From Christiangramia forsetii KT0803 (GTDB lineage Bacteria > Bacteroidota > Bacteroidia > Flavobacteriales > Flavobacteriaceae): a stretch of 64,000 nt of DNA. The stretch lies in assembly GCF_000060345.1 (NCBI RefSeq), contig NC_008571.1, positions 2,666,001-2,730,000 of the forward strand. Reading direction: 5' to 3'. Of the stretch, positions 25,706-34,161 are shown in pieces (positions within the stretch are counted from its first letter, which is position 1; each line of letters starts with the position of its first letter). The notes beneath the pieces are model-generated. The model had not been told where the DNA came from and searched no databases. It saw only the letters and a program-made list of their open reading frames with translations. A program made the translations under genes and the position numbers.

Positions 25706-26371
25706 TTATCTTAACTTATATGAAGTCGTTACTAGAACTCCTTTGAAACCGAGCGATTGTACAGACAATAGTTGTTTTTCTTCTTTCGTCTTAAAGTTAA
25801 ACGGGGAGGCGGAAAGCTTTACGCCACTTTGTTTTTTTAGTCTGATGCCCTGCCCCGAGATAATATCCTTATTGGGTTTAAAGTCTTTTTCCGGTAAGTG
25901 CTCGGTTAAAATGACATAATTAAAATCGTATAATTTTTCTATTACCTTTTGAATTTCTGCATTCGATAAATGTTGCAACACCTGCCTTAGAATCGCACAA
26001 TCTCCCTGGGGTAGCATATCTATTGCAATATCCAAAGCCTGAAATTCTAAATTACCGGCCTTGAATTCCTTTTTATTATGAGCTATAAGCTCCGGCACTA
26101 TGTCTATACCAATGTACTTTTTGGAGTACCTCACCAATTCATTCCCAATATTAAAATCTCCGCAACCCAGATCACAAATCACAGGCGGAGTTTCAAAATC
26201 TTTTAAAAATGCAGAAACTGCAGCTATATAGGGCTCCACTGTTTCAGGATGATGTGAGCCTAAACCGGAGTAAAATTCAGATTTATTTCCACCCCACAGG
26301 TTCTTTTCATAGATCTGTGCCATAGCAGCTTTAGTTGGCCAGGGCTGTTTTATTTTTTTATTTTTAGTCAT
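25706..26371 (-). CDS. Class I SAM-dependent methyltransferase
   Basis: A 221-residue methyltransferase. The N-terminal AAMAQIYEKNLWGGNKSEFY is typical of a small Bacteroidetes group. Motif I is ICDLGCGDFNIG, the acidic end of beta-2 is YIGIDIVPELI, beta-3/4 gives LDIAIDMLPQGDCAILRQVL, and the C-terminal half has LTEHLP and GFKGVLVTTSYKL. All SAM-binding residues are in place. The substrate is unknown. Its first ~54 codons are duplicated at 27890-28051, on the far side of the DUF2914 gene. Confidence 0.88.
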   Translation of the reverse strand: MTKNKKIKQPWPTKAAMAQIYEKNLWGGNKSEFYSGLGSHHPETVEPYIAAVSAFLKDFETPPVICDLGCGDFNIGNELVRYSKKYIGIDIVPELIAHNKKEFKAGNLEFQALDIAIDMLPQGDCAILRQVLQHLSNAEIQKVIEKLYDFNYVILTEHLPEKDFKPNKDIISGQGIRLKKQSGVKLSASPFNFKTKEEKQLLSVQSLGFKGVLVTTSYKLR

Positions 26372-26601
26372 TTAAAAGATAGAAACTAAATCATCACTCA
26401 AAAGTAATGGATTAAAATCTGTAACCTGCAATGGGTGAAGCACCAAATTTTATTTTTCAAAAGTGGCCAGAAAGCAGGGAATGGTATAATAAAACCACCA
26501 AATGCCAAATTCTAAATCCCACTAGATTGAGCAATAGCTAAAAGACAACAGCTGCTAGCTAAAAAAAGTTTTACGCTACCTTTGGCGCTACTCAAAATAT
26601 T

Positions 26602-27717
26602 ATGAAAAGAGCTTTTGGAAGATATAGAAAAAGTGCTTTTGGAAGGTTTGTTTTTCGCAATCAAAAGTACGCTCCCGTTCTTTTTTTTATGGGTGGTTTT
26701 ATTTTTGATACTTTGACCTTAGGGCGAATAGATCGTGTTTATGATACGGTGGTACTTTGCTCGCATATGACCTTATTATCTGTAACGCTTTATTTATATA
26801 ATTCAGTGGATGAGGATAAGTGGGAAGATACTTTCATAAGACGTTATTCCGAATATTTTCCGCTAGCTATACAGTTCTTCTTTGGCGCACTTTCAAGTGC
26901 TTTTGTCATCTACTTTTTCAGAAGTGTGTCCATGTCAAAAACTATGTTTTTTTTCATATTGCTGGTTCTGCTCTTATTCGCAAACGAGTTTCTTAAAAAG
27001 AAAATCTCCAATAAATACCTTCAGTTTAGTGTTTATTTTTTTATAAGTTTTACCTTTTTCGCCTTTATGATCCCCACGCTGATCAAGGAAATGAATACCT
27101 TTATTTTTATCATTTCGGGACTTGTAAGTTTGGGGTGTACGCTAGCACTCATCACCGTTATTTACAGTCAAAGCCCAGGCACAAGAGCTGCGATAAGTCT
27201 AAAAAAACTGATCAGTCTTATCCTTTCTATCTATATAACAATTAATGTTTTTTACTATTTCAATCTTATTCCACCGGTGCCGCTGGCTATGGATACCGGG
27301 TTGGTGGCTCATGAGGTGCAGAAAAAAAATAACGAATACATCGTTACTTACGAGAACAATCCTTGGTATGTATTTTGGCGAAAACATCACACCACATTTC
27401 ATCGACAGGAAGGTCAAAGAGTTTATGTCTTCACTTCGGTTTTTGCACCTACAGATTTAAAAAAGTCCATTTTTCATAGATGGAAATGGTACAATCCAGA
27501 AACCAGAAGTTGGGAAGTAACTGATAAAATTAACTTTAAAGTTACCGGTGGGCGTGATCGTGGTTTCCGTGGATATACTCATAAAAATAACCTTAGGGAA
27601 GGCCAATGGAAAGTTGATGTAATTACCGAAGAGGAACTGGTACTTGGTGTTGTGGATTTTGTGATTAAAAAAACTTCTGAACCTCATAAAGAAGGAATGG
27701 TAACGAAATCATTTTAA
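26602..27717 (+). CDS. DUF2914 family membrane protein
   Basis: A 371-residue protein. Six to seven hydrophobic helices lie between about 25 and 225 (for example YAPVLFFMGGFIFDTLTLGR and SLILSIYITINVFYYFNLIP). The soluble C-terminal ~130 residues contain VYVFTSVFAPTDLKKSIFHR, WKWYNPETRSWEV and GQWKVDVITEEELVLG, the DUF2914 beta-sandwich-like domain, usually outside the cytoplasm. Function is unknown. It stands divergent from the methyltransferase and is flanked on its other side by that gene's truncated copy. Confidence 0.85.
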   Translation: MKRAFGRYRKSAFGRFVFRNQKYAPVLFFMGGFIFDTLTLGRIDRVYDTVVLCSHMTLLSVTLYLYNSVDEDKWEDTFIRRYSEYFPLAIQFFFGALSSAFVIYFFRSVSMSKTMFFFILLVLLLFANEFLKKKISNKYLQFSVYFFISFTFFAFMIPTLIKEMNTFIFIISGLVSLGCTLALITVIYSQSPGTRAAISLKKLISLILSIYITINVFYYFNLIPPVPLAMDTGLVAHEVQKKNNEYIVTYENNPWYVFWRKHHTTFHRQEGQRVYVFTSVFAPTDLKKSIFHRWKWYNPETRSWEVTDKINFKVTGGRDRGFRGYTHKNNLREGQWKVDVITEEELVLGVVDFVIKKTSEPHKEGMVTKSF

Positions 27718-27889
27718 CAACTGTTTTCTTAATCATATTCAATGCCCTAAAAGTCTTTGATAAAACGCTTCAGAACCCTAGATCGACTTCCGGTAGGTTT
27801 GGTAAAAATGTTCTTGTGGTTATTGGAATTTCGATTGCTGAAAACCTTGTCCCCCATGCTGCGCAAAGTCTTCCTAAATCTGTTAAAAG

Positions 27890-28051
27890 AACAGGTGCTC
27901 CAGCTATATAAGGGTTTACTACCCCAGGTTCATGGGAGCCCAAACCGGAATAAAATTCAGATTTCTTAACACCCCATAAGTTTTTTTCATAGATCTGCGC
28001 CATGGCATTTTTAGTTGACCAGGGCTTTTTTAGTTTTTTGTCTTTTGTCAT
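27890..28051 (-). pseudogene. Truncated copy of the SAM methyltransferase gene
   Basis: The frame starts MTKDKKLKKPWSTKNAMAQI and continues YEKNLWGVKKSEFYSGLGSH and VNPYIAGA, matching the first ~54 codons of the gene at 25706-26371 (same strand). After about 27890 the similarity stops, before any SAM-binding motif, and the frame continues with unrelated residues to 27770. On the plus strand the same region (27740-27910) has an open frame containing NVLVVIGISIAENLVPHAAQ without a start codon, perhaps another relic. Confidence 0.8.
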
Positions 28052-28110
28052 TAAAAGATATAAACCGGCTGATTACTTACCCAAAACAGCATGCACAATA
28101 AACATAAAAA

Positions 28111-28383
28111 CTAATCCCTCATTTCGATGATCATGCAGTCAGGCTCCTTCCAATCAAATAAAGAACCGTCCTCATTAACTTTTCTAAATTTACACCGATG
28201 GCCATTAAAACTATACTCATAAAGTACCTTTCCTTTGCTCTTCAGCACCCCTTTCTGTGGCTTTCCCTTAACCTTTACTCTCCAGCTTTGGCGAGTGTCG
28301 GGCAGATTGAAAAGCAGGTATTCAGGGTATATTCCGGTATTCTCGAATTCGCGCATGCCGCCTTGTTGAAAAGTAATTTGCAT
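28111..28383 (-). CDS. Small hypothetical protein
   Basis: A 90-residue protein starting MQITFQQGGMREFENTG. It appears all-beta (YLLFNLPDTRQSWRVKVKG, VLYEYSFNGHRCKFRKVNED) with a terminal DCMIIEMRD. No motif was recognised. It lies 31 nt downstream of the broken nuclease-like gene on the same strand and might have been its partner. Confidence 0.6.
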   Translation of the reverse strand: MQITFQQGGMREFENTGIYPEYLLFNLPDTRQSWRVKVKGKPQKGVLKSKGKVLYEYSFNGHRCKFRKVNEDGSLFDWKEPDCMIIEMRD

Positions 28384-28414
28384 ATTAAACCAGATAAGTG
28401 TTATGCTATCGTAC

Positions 28415-29281
28415 CTAACCTACAATAATATTGTGTTTTCTAAGCTTTGAAGCCAGTCTCTCTTCCAAGTTCAGAATATCTTTATCATTGAGTTCTATTA
28501 ATTTAATATTATATTTTTTATATAATTCTTGCTTTATCTTTTTTCTAAATGCATACTTCTCATTTTCCTCTAAACCCCAATATTCTATATAAACTTTTTG
28601 AGAAGGGATATAAAAGTCACAATACATATCTTCATCAATATTCACTTTTCGTTCGTATGCATGAACAATTCCATTCTTATAAAGAAAATCGTCTATTAGA
28701 AGCTCTGCCCGGCTTCTTACATAATGACCATCAGGTGTTCGAAGATTAGCTGGGAATTTCACCCTAAAATCATCCATACTTTCTTTCTTCTGGTCCTCTG
28801 CTTGAATCTCTGAATCTCCTAAACTTTCTTTTATTTCTCTTAGAAGATGTTTATTAGTAAGGATTTTTTCATCCCAAATGATGTAGGGTTTTCCATTACG
28901 AGCTTCCATTTGCTTTGCTCCATTACGAATTCCAGAATTCGTGGAAACCCATCCTCCTTTACCTTTTTCGATCCATCCCAATTCTGATAGATAGAGATTA
29001 ACTTTTCTACTTGAAATATTGAAATACTCTCCAATAGAAGTTGCATTAATTGTTTTATTAGAGTTCGCTTCCTTCAAAAAATCTAAGTCTTCAGGCCATA
29101 CAACATATTCACCAAATTTTGGATTAAACTTTACATCACCTCCGGCAATTCATCCATTTTTAGTTAGATTCCAGTTTCCATCCTTTTTATACATCCATTC
29201 CTTCTCTTTTAAAACTTTGAAAAGTTCATTGGGTTCCAAGTTATTTTTCTTTGCTAATGCTGTGGTTGAAACAAATTTCAT
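28415..29281 (-). pseudogene. PD-(D/E)XK-like nuclease gene with an in-frame TGA
   Basis: Read from the ATG at 29281 the protein begins MKFVSTTALAKKNNLEPNEL, then KNG, then TGA at 29150-29152, then IAGGDVKFNPKFGEYVVWPE and on without interruption to 28415 (289 codons). The N-terminal half has two or three small winged-helix-like repeats (ALAKKNNLEPNELFKVLKEK; SIGEYFNISSRKVNLYLSEL). The C-terminal half, RSRAELLIDDFLYKNGIVHA, DEDMYCDFYIPSQKVYIEYW and KIKQELYKKYNIKLIEL, fits a PD-(D/E)XK fold of the DUF559/Vsr-like sort (E...D...E). The intact part from an ATG at 29077 could still give a 220-residue protein. Homologues without the stop would settle the case. Confidence 0.8.
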
Positions 29282-29301
29282 TCAGTATTAAATTTTTATT
29301 T

Positions 29302-30507
29302 TTAAGATAATTTTAATTTAGGTTCATCTGGTATTCTTGCCTTAAACTTCCCCTTCCATATATAATAACGCATTATACAATACACCGGAGCCGCTATAAA
29401 ACCAAAGGCCACTCCAAAAATGAAAAACAGAAGGGTAAGAAACCTAATAAACATTTTCCTCATAAAAGATCCTCCTTTAGGAATATACTTTCTGTATGGT
29501 GAAAACAAATAAATATTAGCTAATACAGCACTTACAATAAAACCAGCAATTGGTATAAACCCAAGTAAAAAAGAAACTCCTGCTATTTTATAGAATTTCT
29601 TATCAATACTCTTCGTAAATGTTTTTATCGATGGTTCATTAAAAAGTTCCTCCCTACAATATTCGCATTTCTGAAATACTTCCCTATTCTGCAATTTATT
29701 ACCACAGCTCGGACATTTTCTATGGGATATAAGATTAATTTGATGTTCTTTTACATTTGATATAAGAGTATCTTTCTTCTGCCCAAAGATGCCAATTTGA
29801 TGCACCTGTGCTTGTTTATTTCCACACTTAAAGCATTTGATGGCAAAAGGCATATTTCGCTCTCCACACTTGGAACATTCGATTTTTTGCTGTTCTAGTT
29901 TCTTTTCCTGCTTCTTTCGCATGTAAACAAAAAGAGCTATTAAACCAGTGTAAAGTATTACCATTAAAATACCAGACCAGATGAGCAGAATAAAGCCAAA
30001 GAGCACCATACTATCTTCCAGCCAGCTAATTATTTTCCCGATAAACAGATTATCGTCTTCATCTATATCTTCAAGAAATTCTATAAAATCCTTTCTTAAA
30101 GATGCCAACCAATGTACAGCCAGCATTCCAAAAGTGAAAAGAATCCACATGGGATCAAAGCCGGCCAACTGTACTTCATTTAGGATTTGCACAGAACTAT
30201 TATCTAATAACCCCAGACTTACGAGCATATAACTAGCCGGTTTAAAATAAGTTACCGCATTATTCATCAGGGAACGTATATCCGGATTTTTATCTGCCAA
30301 AATTTCGAGAAACGATAGAATGCCCAAAGTAACTAGTACCCAGGTTCTGGTTAACATGGTTCCATCGGGAACGGGATCAACTCCATCCATTCCCGGAAAC
30401 AGATTAGGATAGGTTAAGAAGATACCGGTAAGAAAGGCTGGCAAAAAAGTCCTTGAAGCAAACAAAGGGATCATTCCCAACGCTGCAACAACTTGGATCA
30501 CAGTCAT
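29302..30507 (-). CDS. Membrane protein with two zinc ribbons (DUF4126-like N-terminus)
   Basis: A 401-residue inner-membrane protein. The N-terminus ALGMIPLFASRTFLPAFLTG is like DUF4126 proteins and is followed by helices to about residue 195. A cytoplasmic middle section carries two zinc-ribbon-like cysteine sets, CSKCG...CFKCG (about 208-230) and CPSCG...CEYC (about 262-285). Three more helices follow (GFIPIAGFIVSAVLANIYLF and after). It may be a membrane scaffold or sensor. The next gene downstream is the broken nuclease gene; upstream at 13 nt is a small membrane protein, so the two are probably cotranscribed. Confidence 0.78.
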   Translation of the reverse strand: MTVIQVVAALGMIPLFASRTFLPAFLTGIFLTYPNLFPGMDGVDPVPDGTMLTRTWVLVTLGILSFLEILADKNPDIRSLMNNAVTYFKPASYMLVSLGLLDNSSVQILNEVQLAGFDPMWILFTFGMLAVHWLASLRKDFIEFLEDIDEDDNLFIGKIISWLEDSMVLFGFILLIWSGILMVILYTGLIALFVYMRKKQEKKLEQQKIECSKCGERNMPFAIKCFKCGNKQAQVHQIGIFGQKKDTLISNVKEHQINLISHRKCPSCGNKLQNREVFQKCEYCREELFNEPSIKTFTKSIDKKFYKIAGVSFLLGFIPIAGFIVSAVLANIYLFSPYRKYIPKGGSFMRKMFIRFLTLLFFIFGVAFGFIAAPVYCIMRYYIWKGKFKARIPDEPKLKLS

Positions 30508-30519
30508 GTTAAAATATAT

Positions 30520-30927
30520 TTATGCTGGAATTGCTTCCGGGTTTTTATATACTTCTAAAATCATATTCAAACTTCCATCTTCTACCTCTTTTTGCAGATA
30601 AGTATTTGATTTAAATTTTTTCATATCATCTTTACTCACCTCAGAGTTTAAATAAAATTTAATATTTTCTGGAGTAAATTTCTTGGAATCATTTATCCTT
30701 CCTAGAGCTGTACAAGTATTACCTTCGATTTTATATTCAAATTCAAATAGCTGGAAACCTTCCTTTTTTTCTTTAAGTTTTACATCAGTAATTTTAATAT
30801 TGAATAGGTAACTGGTAGTGATCCTATAAACAACCATCCAGAAAATAAACCAAATTGGCCAGAAAATTCCCCACAATAATCCAACTGCAAGTATTGTTAA
30901 TAATGCAATTCTAAAAATCCATTTCAT
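30520..30927 (-). CDS. Small membrane-anchored hypothetical protein
   Basis: A 135-residue protein with one or two N-terminal helices (FRIALLTILAVGLLWGIFWP; WFIFWMVVYRI) and a soluble beta-rich C-terminal domain (EGFQLFEFEYKIEGNTCTAL). It lies between hsdR (38 nt upstream) and the zinc-ribbon membrane protein (13 nt downstream) on the same strand. No known family was recognised. Confidence 0.7.
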   Translation of the reverse strand: MKWIFRIALLTILAVGLLWGIFWPIWFIFWMVVYRITTSYLFNIKITDVKLKEKKEGFQLFEFEYKIEGNTCTALGRINDSKKFTPENIKFYLNSEVSKDDMKKFKSNTYLQKEVEDGSLNMILEVYKNPEAIPA

Positions 30928-30965
30928 TTTTAAAAATTTGTTTATTATTATTGACTTTAATAAAA

Positions 30966-33900
30966 TTAGTAGTTGACCGACGGTCTTTTATTCATGGTAT
31001 ATATATGCTGATACACATCAGCTGCTCTCTGCCCAACTTCTGCATCAGAATAGGAGTCTTCAGGTAAATAAAGAAGTTTCTCATAAATCAGTGTTTTGAT
31101 CTGGGATCGCAGCATTCTGCTTTCTCTCCATCTATCAATCCTCAATTTTTCCTTCTTTAGAGTTGACAGCGTTTCTACTGAGATCTTCTTAATGGCTTTC
31201 AGGTCATTATCTTCTAATGATTTCCCTTCTTTTAGTAGGTCAAAAATTGCCAGTGTATCCTGGTCAATACTTTCCCGCATGGCTCTTTTATCTTCAAAAT
31301 CAAGATCCCGGATAAACTCATTCAGTTTTTCAAAAGCCTTAATAGTATCTTCATAACTCTTACCTCTGTTATATTCATCTATGATCTCTTTATAGCGATC
31401 ATAAAATTTCAATCTCATAGGATTATCCTGGATCATTTGTTGCACTTTGTTTTCAACCGCTTCCTGTAAGTTAAAAACTATTGTATTCTTCTTTTTTGAT
31501 TTTGAAAAGGCTATTTTCAACTTATCAAAATCCAGACTAGATAAATCGACATAAACTTCTTCATCTCTGACCATGCCATTTTCCTGAACTAAAATGCTTT
31601 CACTTACAATAGACTGAAGTTCTCTTATGATCTCAGTGACATCGGCAGATTTCACCTTTTGATTTAAAGCCGAATAAATTGCATCTATTGCATTATATTT
31701 TTTGATGTATGGTTTCACCACATCGTCCGGAAATAAAGATTTATACTTTCTAAAAACATTCCGGGCCCTTACTTCAAAAGAAGCCCTGGACTTTTCGTTC
31801 AGATTAATCTTTTCAGTAGCCTGATTAAGAAGACCGATTTTCTCCATCGGTTTTACATCCAACATTTCGTCTAAATTGAAGCCTAATTCTTTTAAATACT
31901 GGTCAGTTTCAGCTATAGCTTTTTTTAATTCTTCTTCCTGTTCTTTCAGTAATTCCACCGGTTTTTCAGGACCACTCTCCCCTCCTCCCGGCTGTGATTT
32001 CCCTCCTTCTCCATAAACCGAATAAGCTTTTTCTAATTGCTTATAAACATTCCCGTAATCCACAATAAGTCCGTTCTCTTTTTCATCATCATATACCCGG
32101 TTTGCCCTGGCAATGGTTTGCATTAGAGTATGGCCCTTTATAGGTTTATCCAGATAAACGGTAGAAACACATTGCGCATCAAAACCGGTGATCCACATGG
32201 CGCAAACTATGGCTAAACGGAAGGGATTCTCAGGATCTTTAAATTCTTTTTCCAGGTTACGTTCCACCATTTTCTGGCGATGCGTAGCAATATCAAGTCC
32301 TAGTTTTCTAAACTTATCGATCTCATTTTGCTCACCGCTGACCACCACACAAACTTCAGTTTCTTTTACCTTCTGATATTTTCTTCTTAATTCCCGCTCT
32401 TCCTGAATATCTTCACAATCCTGAATTCGGTTCTCAAGTTCTAAAAGATATTCCGGCCAGTATTCTTTTACATAATCAAACATCCTAACAGCCGTTGGCT
32501 TATCTAAAGCCACAAACATGGCTTTCCCCTGATATCCCCTTTCATTGAAATGCCACACAAGGTCTTTAGCAATGGTTCTTAATCTCGGCTCCGCAGTTAA
32601 AACCGGATAATCTTTATTGAATAAGTATTCTAATTTCTTTTTCTGATCTTCATCAAGATCTTCATTTTCGAAGACCTCAGCCATCTGCTCATCCAATTCC
32701 GGATTGTCGATATTCAGCTTTTCTCCCCTGTTCAGGTAAAGAAGCGGAAGTGTTGCTTCATCTTCGATCGCTCTTTTGAAATCATAGATAGAAACGTAAT
32801 CCCCGAAAATATTCCTGGTAATTTCTTCTTCCTCTTTGATAATAGGAGTTCCTGTGAATCCGAGATAAGAGGCGTTTGGAATGCCATGGTAACGCATATT
32901 CCTGGCGTAAGTTCCAGACTGAGTTCTATGGGCTTCATCTGAAATCACAATGATGTTCTTGCGTTCAGTGATCAATGGATATTGTAATTCTTCTTTGGGA
33001 TCAATGGAAAATTTATGAATTAAAGTGAAGATATATTTATGGTTTTCTGCCAGCAGTTCTCTTAGATGTTCCCTACCCGTCATGCCTTTTTTATTTCCGG
33101 CAATGACATTCTTATTATTTACCGCTCCAACCCCGGAAAAAGTATCATAGATCTGGTTCTGAAGTTCGGTTCTGTCTAGCACGATTAGAAAAGTATAGGA
33201 ACCTCCGAACTTGCGATGGATTTTTTCACTTAGAAATACCATGGAATAAGATTTCCCGCTTCCCTGGGTATGCCAGAAAACCCCAAGTTTTCCTTTTAGA
33301 TCGTCTATATTTCTGGCGTTTTCCATCACCTTGTTTACACCAAGGTACTGGTGGTTTTTAGCCATTAATTTGGCCACCTCTCCTCCGGCATTATCATACA
33401 GAAGAAAATTCTCAAAAATATCCATAAACCTGTGAGGCGCACAGGTTCCCTTTAGCATGGTATCTAAACTAACCACTCCTTCTTCCTCCTCTTCAATTCG
33501 TTTCCAATCCAGGAAATACTTATACGGACTAGTAATTGTCCCTACCTTAGAATCTGTTCCATTACTCAAGATTATAAAAGCATTAGAATGGAAAAGCTCC
33601 GGGATCGCTTCCTTATAATCTTTTAGATTATCATCATAAGCGTGACGAAGATCTGTATGATGAGCTTTAAGTTCTATAAATACGAGGGGAATACCATTTA
33701 CAAAACCAATAACATCTGGCCTGCGATTGTAATGCTGACCAAAAACCTCAAATTGCCTTACCGCCACAAAATCATTATTCGAATAATCTCTGAAATCAAA
33801 GACTTTTAATTTCTTCTTTTCAACTTCGTTCTTATCGTTAGTAAAAGAAACCGGCACTCCATTTTTAAAGAGGTCATACTTCTCCTTATTGATACGGGCA

Positions 33901-34160
33901 AGCTTTTTATCTGCCTCTCTTTGATCTATGATTTCGATAGCCTGATCATAAGCCTGTTGTGGCAAACCGGGATTAAGAGCCTTTAAAGCCTTCTCCAATT
34001 TGCCTTTAAGAAGGATCTCGGTCTTATCTTCCCTACCCGGAAGACCTTCTTTGCCTAAAGACTCATTTCTCCAGGCAGTCATAACGCACCAGCCTAAATC
34101 TTCCAGGGTATCCTGGGTAGCCTGTTCTACTAAAGCATCTTCTGAGTATTCGTAGCTCAT
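30966..34160 (-). CDS. hsdR: Type I restriction endonuclease, R subunit HsdR
   Basis: A 1064-residue motor/nuclease subunit. The N-terminal nuclease domain has RRPDVIGFVNGIPLVFIELK (about 143-163), the PD...E-x-K active site. Two RecA-like helicase domains follow: Walker A FWHTQGSGKSYSM (about 295-308), DEAH box VISDEAHRTQSG (about 403-414), GFTGTP, and motif VI-type QTIARANRVY. The C-terminal ~300 residues are helical and contact the methylase. It is the last gene of the hsdM-hsdS operon, separated from hsdS by three genes, and starts 1 nt after the DUF262/DUF1524 gene. All catalytic motifs are intact. Confidence 0.96.
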   Translation of the reverse strand: MSYEYSEDALVEQATQDTLEDLGWCVMTAWRNESLGKEGLPGREDKTEILLKGKLEKALKALNPGLPQQAYDQAIEIIDQREADKKLARINKEKYDLFKNGVPVSFTNDKNEVEKKKLKVFDFRDYSNNDFVAVRQFEVFGQHYNRRPDVIGFVNGIPLVFIELKAHHTDLRHAYDDNLKDYKEAIPELFHSNAFIILSNGTDSKVGTITSPYKYFLDWKRIEEEEEGVVSLDTMLKGTCAPHRFMDIFENFLLYDNAGGEVAKLMAKNHQYLGVNKVMENARNIDDLKGKLGVFWHTQGSGKSYSMVFLSEKIHRKFGGSYTFLIVLDRTELQNQIYDTFSGVGAVNNKNVIAGNKKGMTGREHLRELLAENHKYIFTLIHKFSIDPKEELQYPLITERKNIIVISDEAHRTQSGTYARNMRYHGIPNASYLGFTGTPIIKEEEEITRNIFGDYVSIYDFKRAIEDEATLPLLYLNRGEKLNIDNPELDEQMAEVFENEDLDEDQKKKLEYLFNKDYPVLTAEPRLRTIAKDLVWHFNERGYQGKAMFVALDKPTAVRMFDYVKEYWPEYLLELENRIQDCEDIQEERELRRKYQKVKETEVCVVVSGEQNEIDKFRKLGLDIATHRQKMVERNLEKEFKDPENPFRLAIVCAMWITGFDAQCVSTVYLDKPIKGHTLMQTIARANRVYDDEKENGLIVDYGNVYKQLEKAYSVYGEGGKSQPGGGESGPEKPVELLKEQEEELKKAIAETDQYLKELGFNLDEMLDVKPMEKIGLLNQATEKINLNEKSRASFEVRARNVFRKYKSLFPDDVVKPYIKKYNAIDAIYSALNQKVKSADVTEIIRELQSIVSESILVQENGMVRDEEVYVDLSSLDFDKLKIAFSKSKKKNTIVFNLQEAVENKVQQMIQDNPMRLKFYDRYKEIIDEYNRGKSYEDTIKAFEKLNEFIRDLDFEDKRAMRESIDQDTLAIFDLLKEGKSLEDNDLKAIKKISVETLSTLKKEKLRIDRWRESRMLRSQIKTLIYEKLLYLPEDSYSDAEVGQRAADVYQHIYTMNKRPSVNY

Positions 34161-34161
34161 A

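Noticed and set aside
25602-25919. Plus-strand 105-codon frame over the end of the methyltransferase gene
   Set aside because: Antisense shadow of a clear methyltransferase frame, with no family resemblance.
27733-27910. Plus-strand open frame with NVLVVIGISIAENLVPHAAQ
   Set aside because: No start codon and no recognised family; might be a relic but the support is too weak for a feature.
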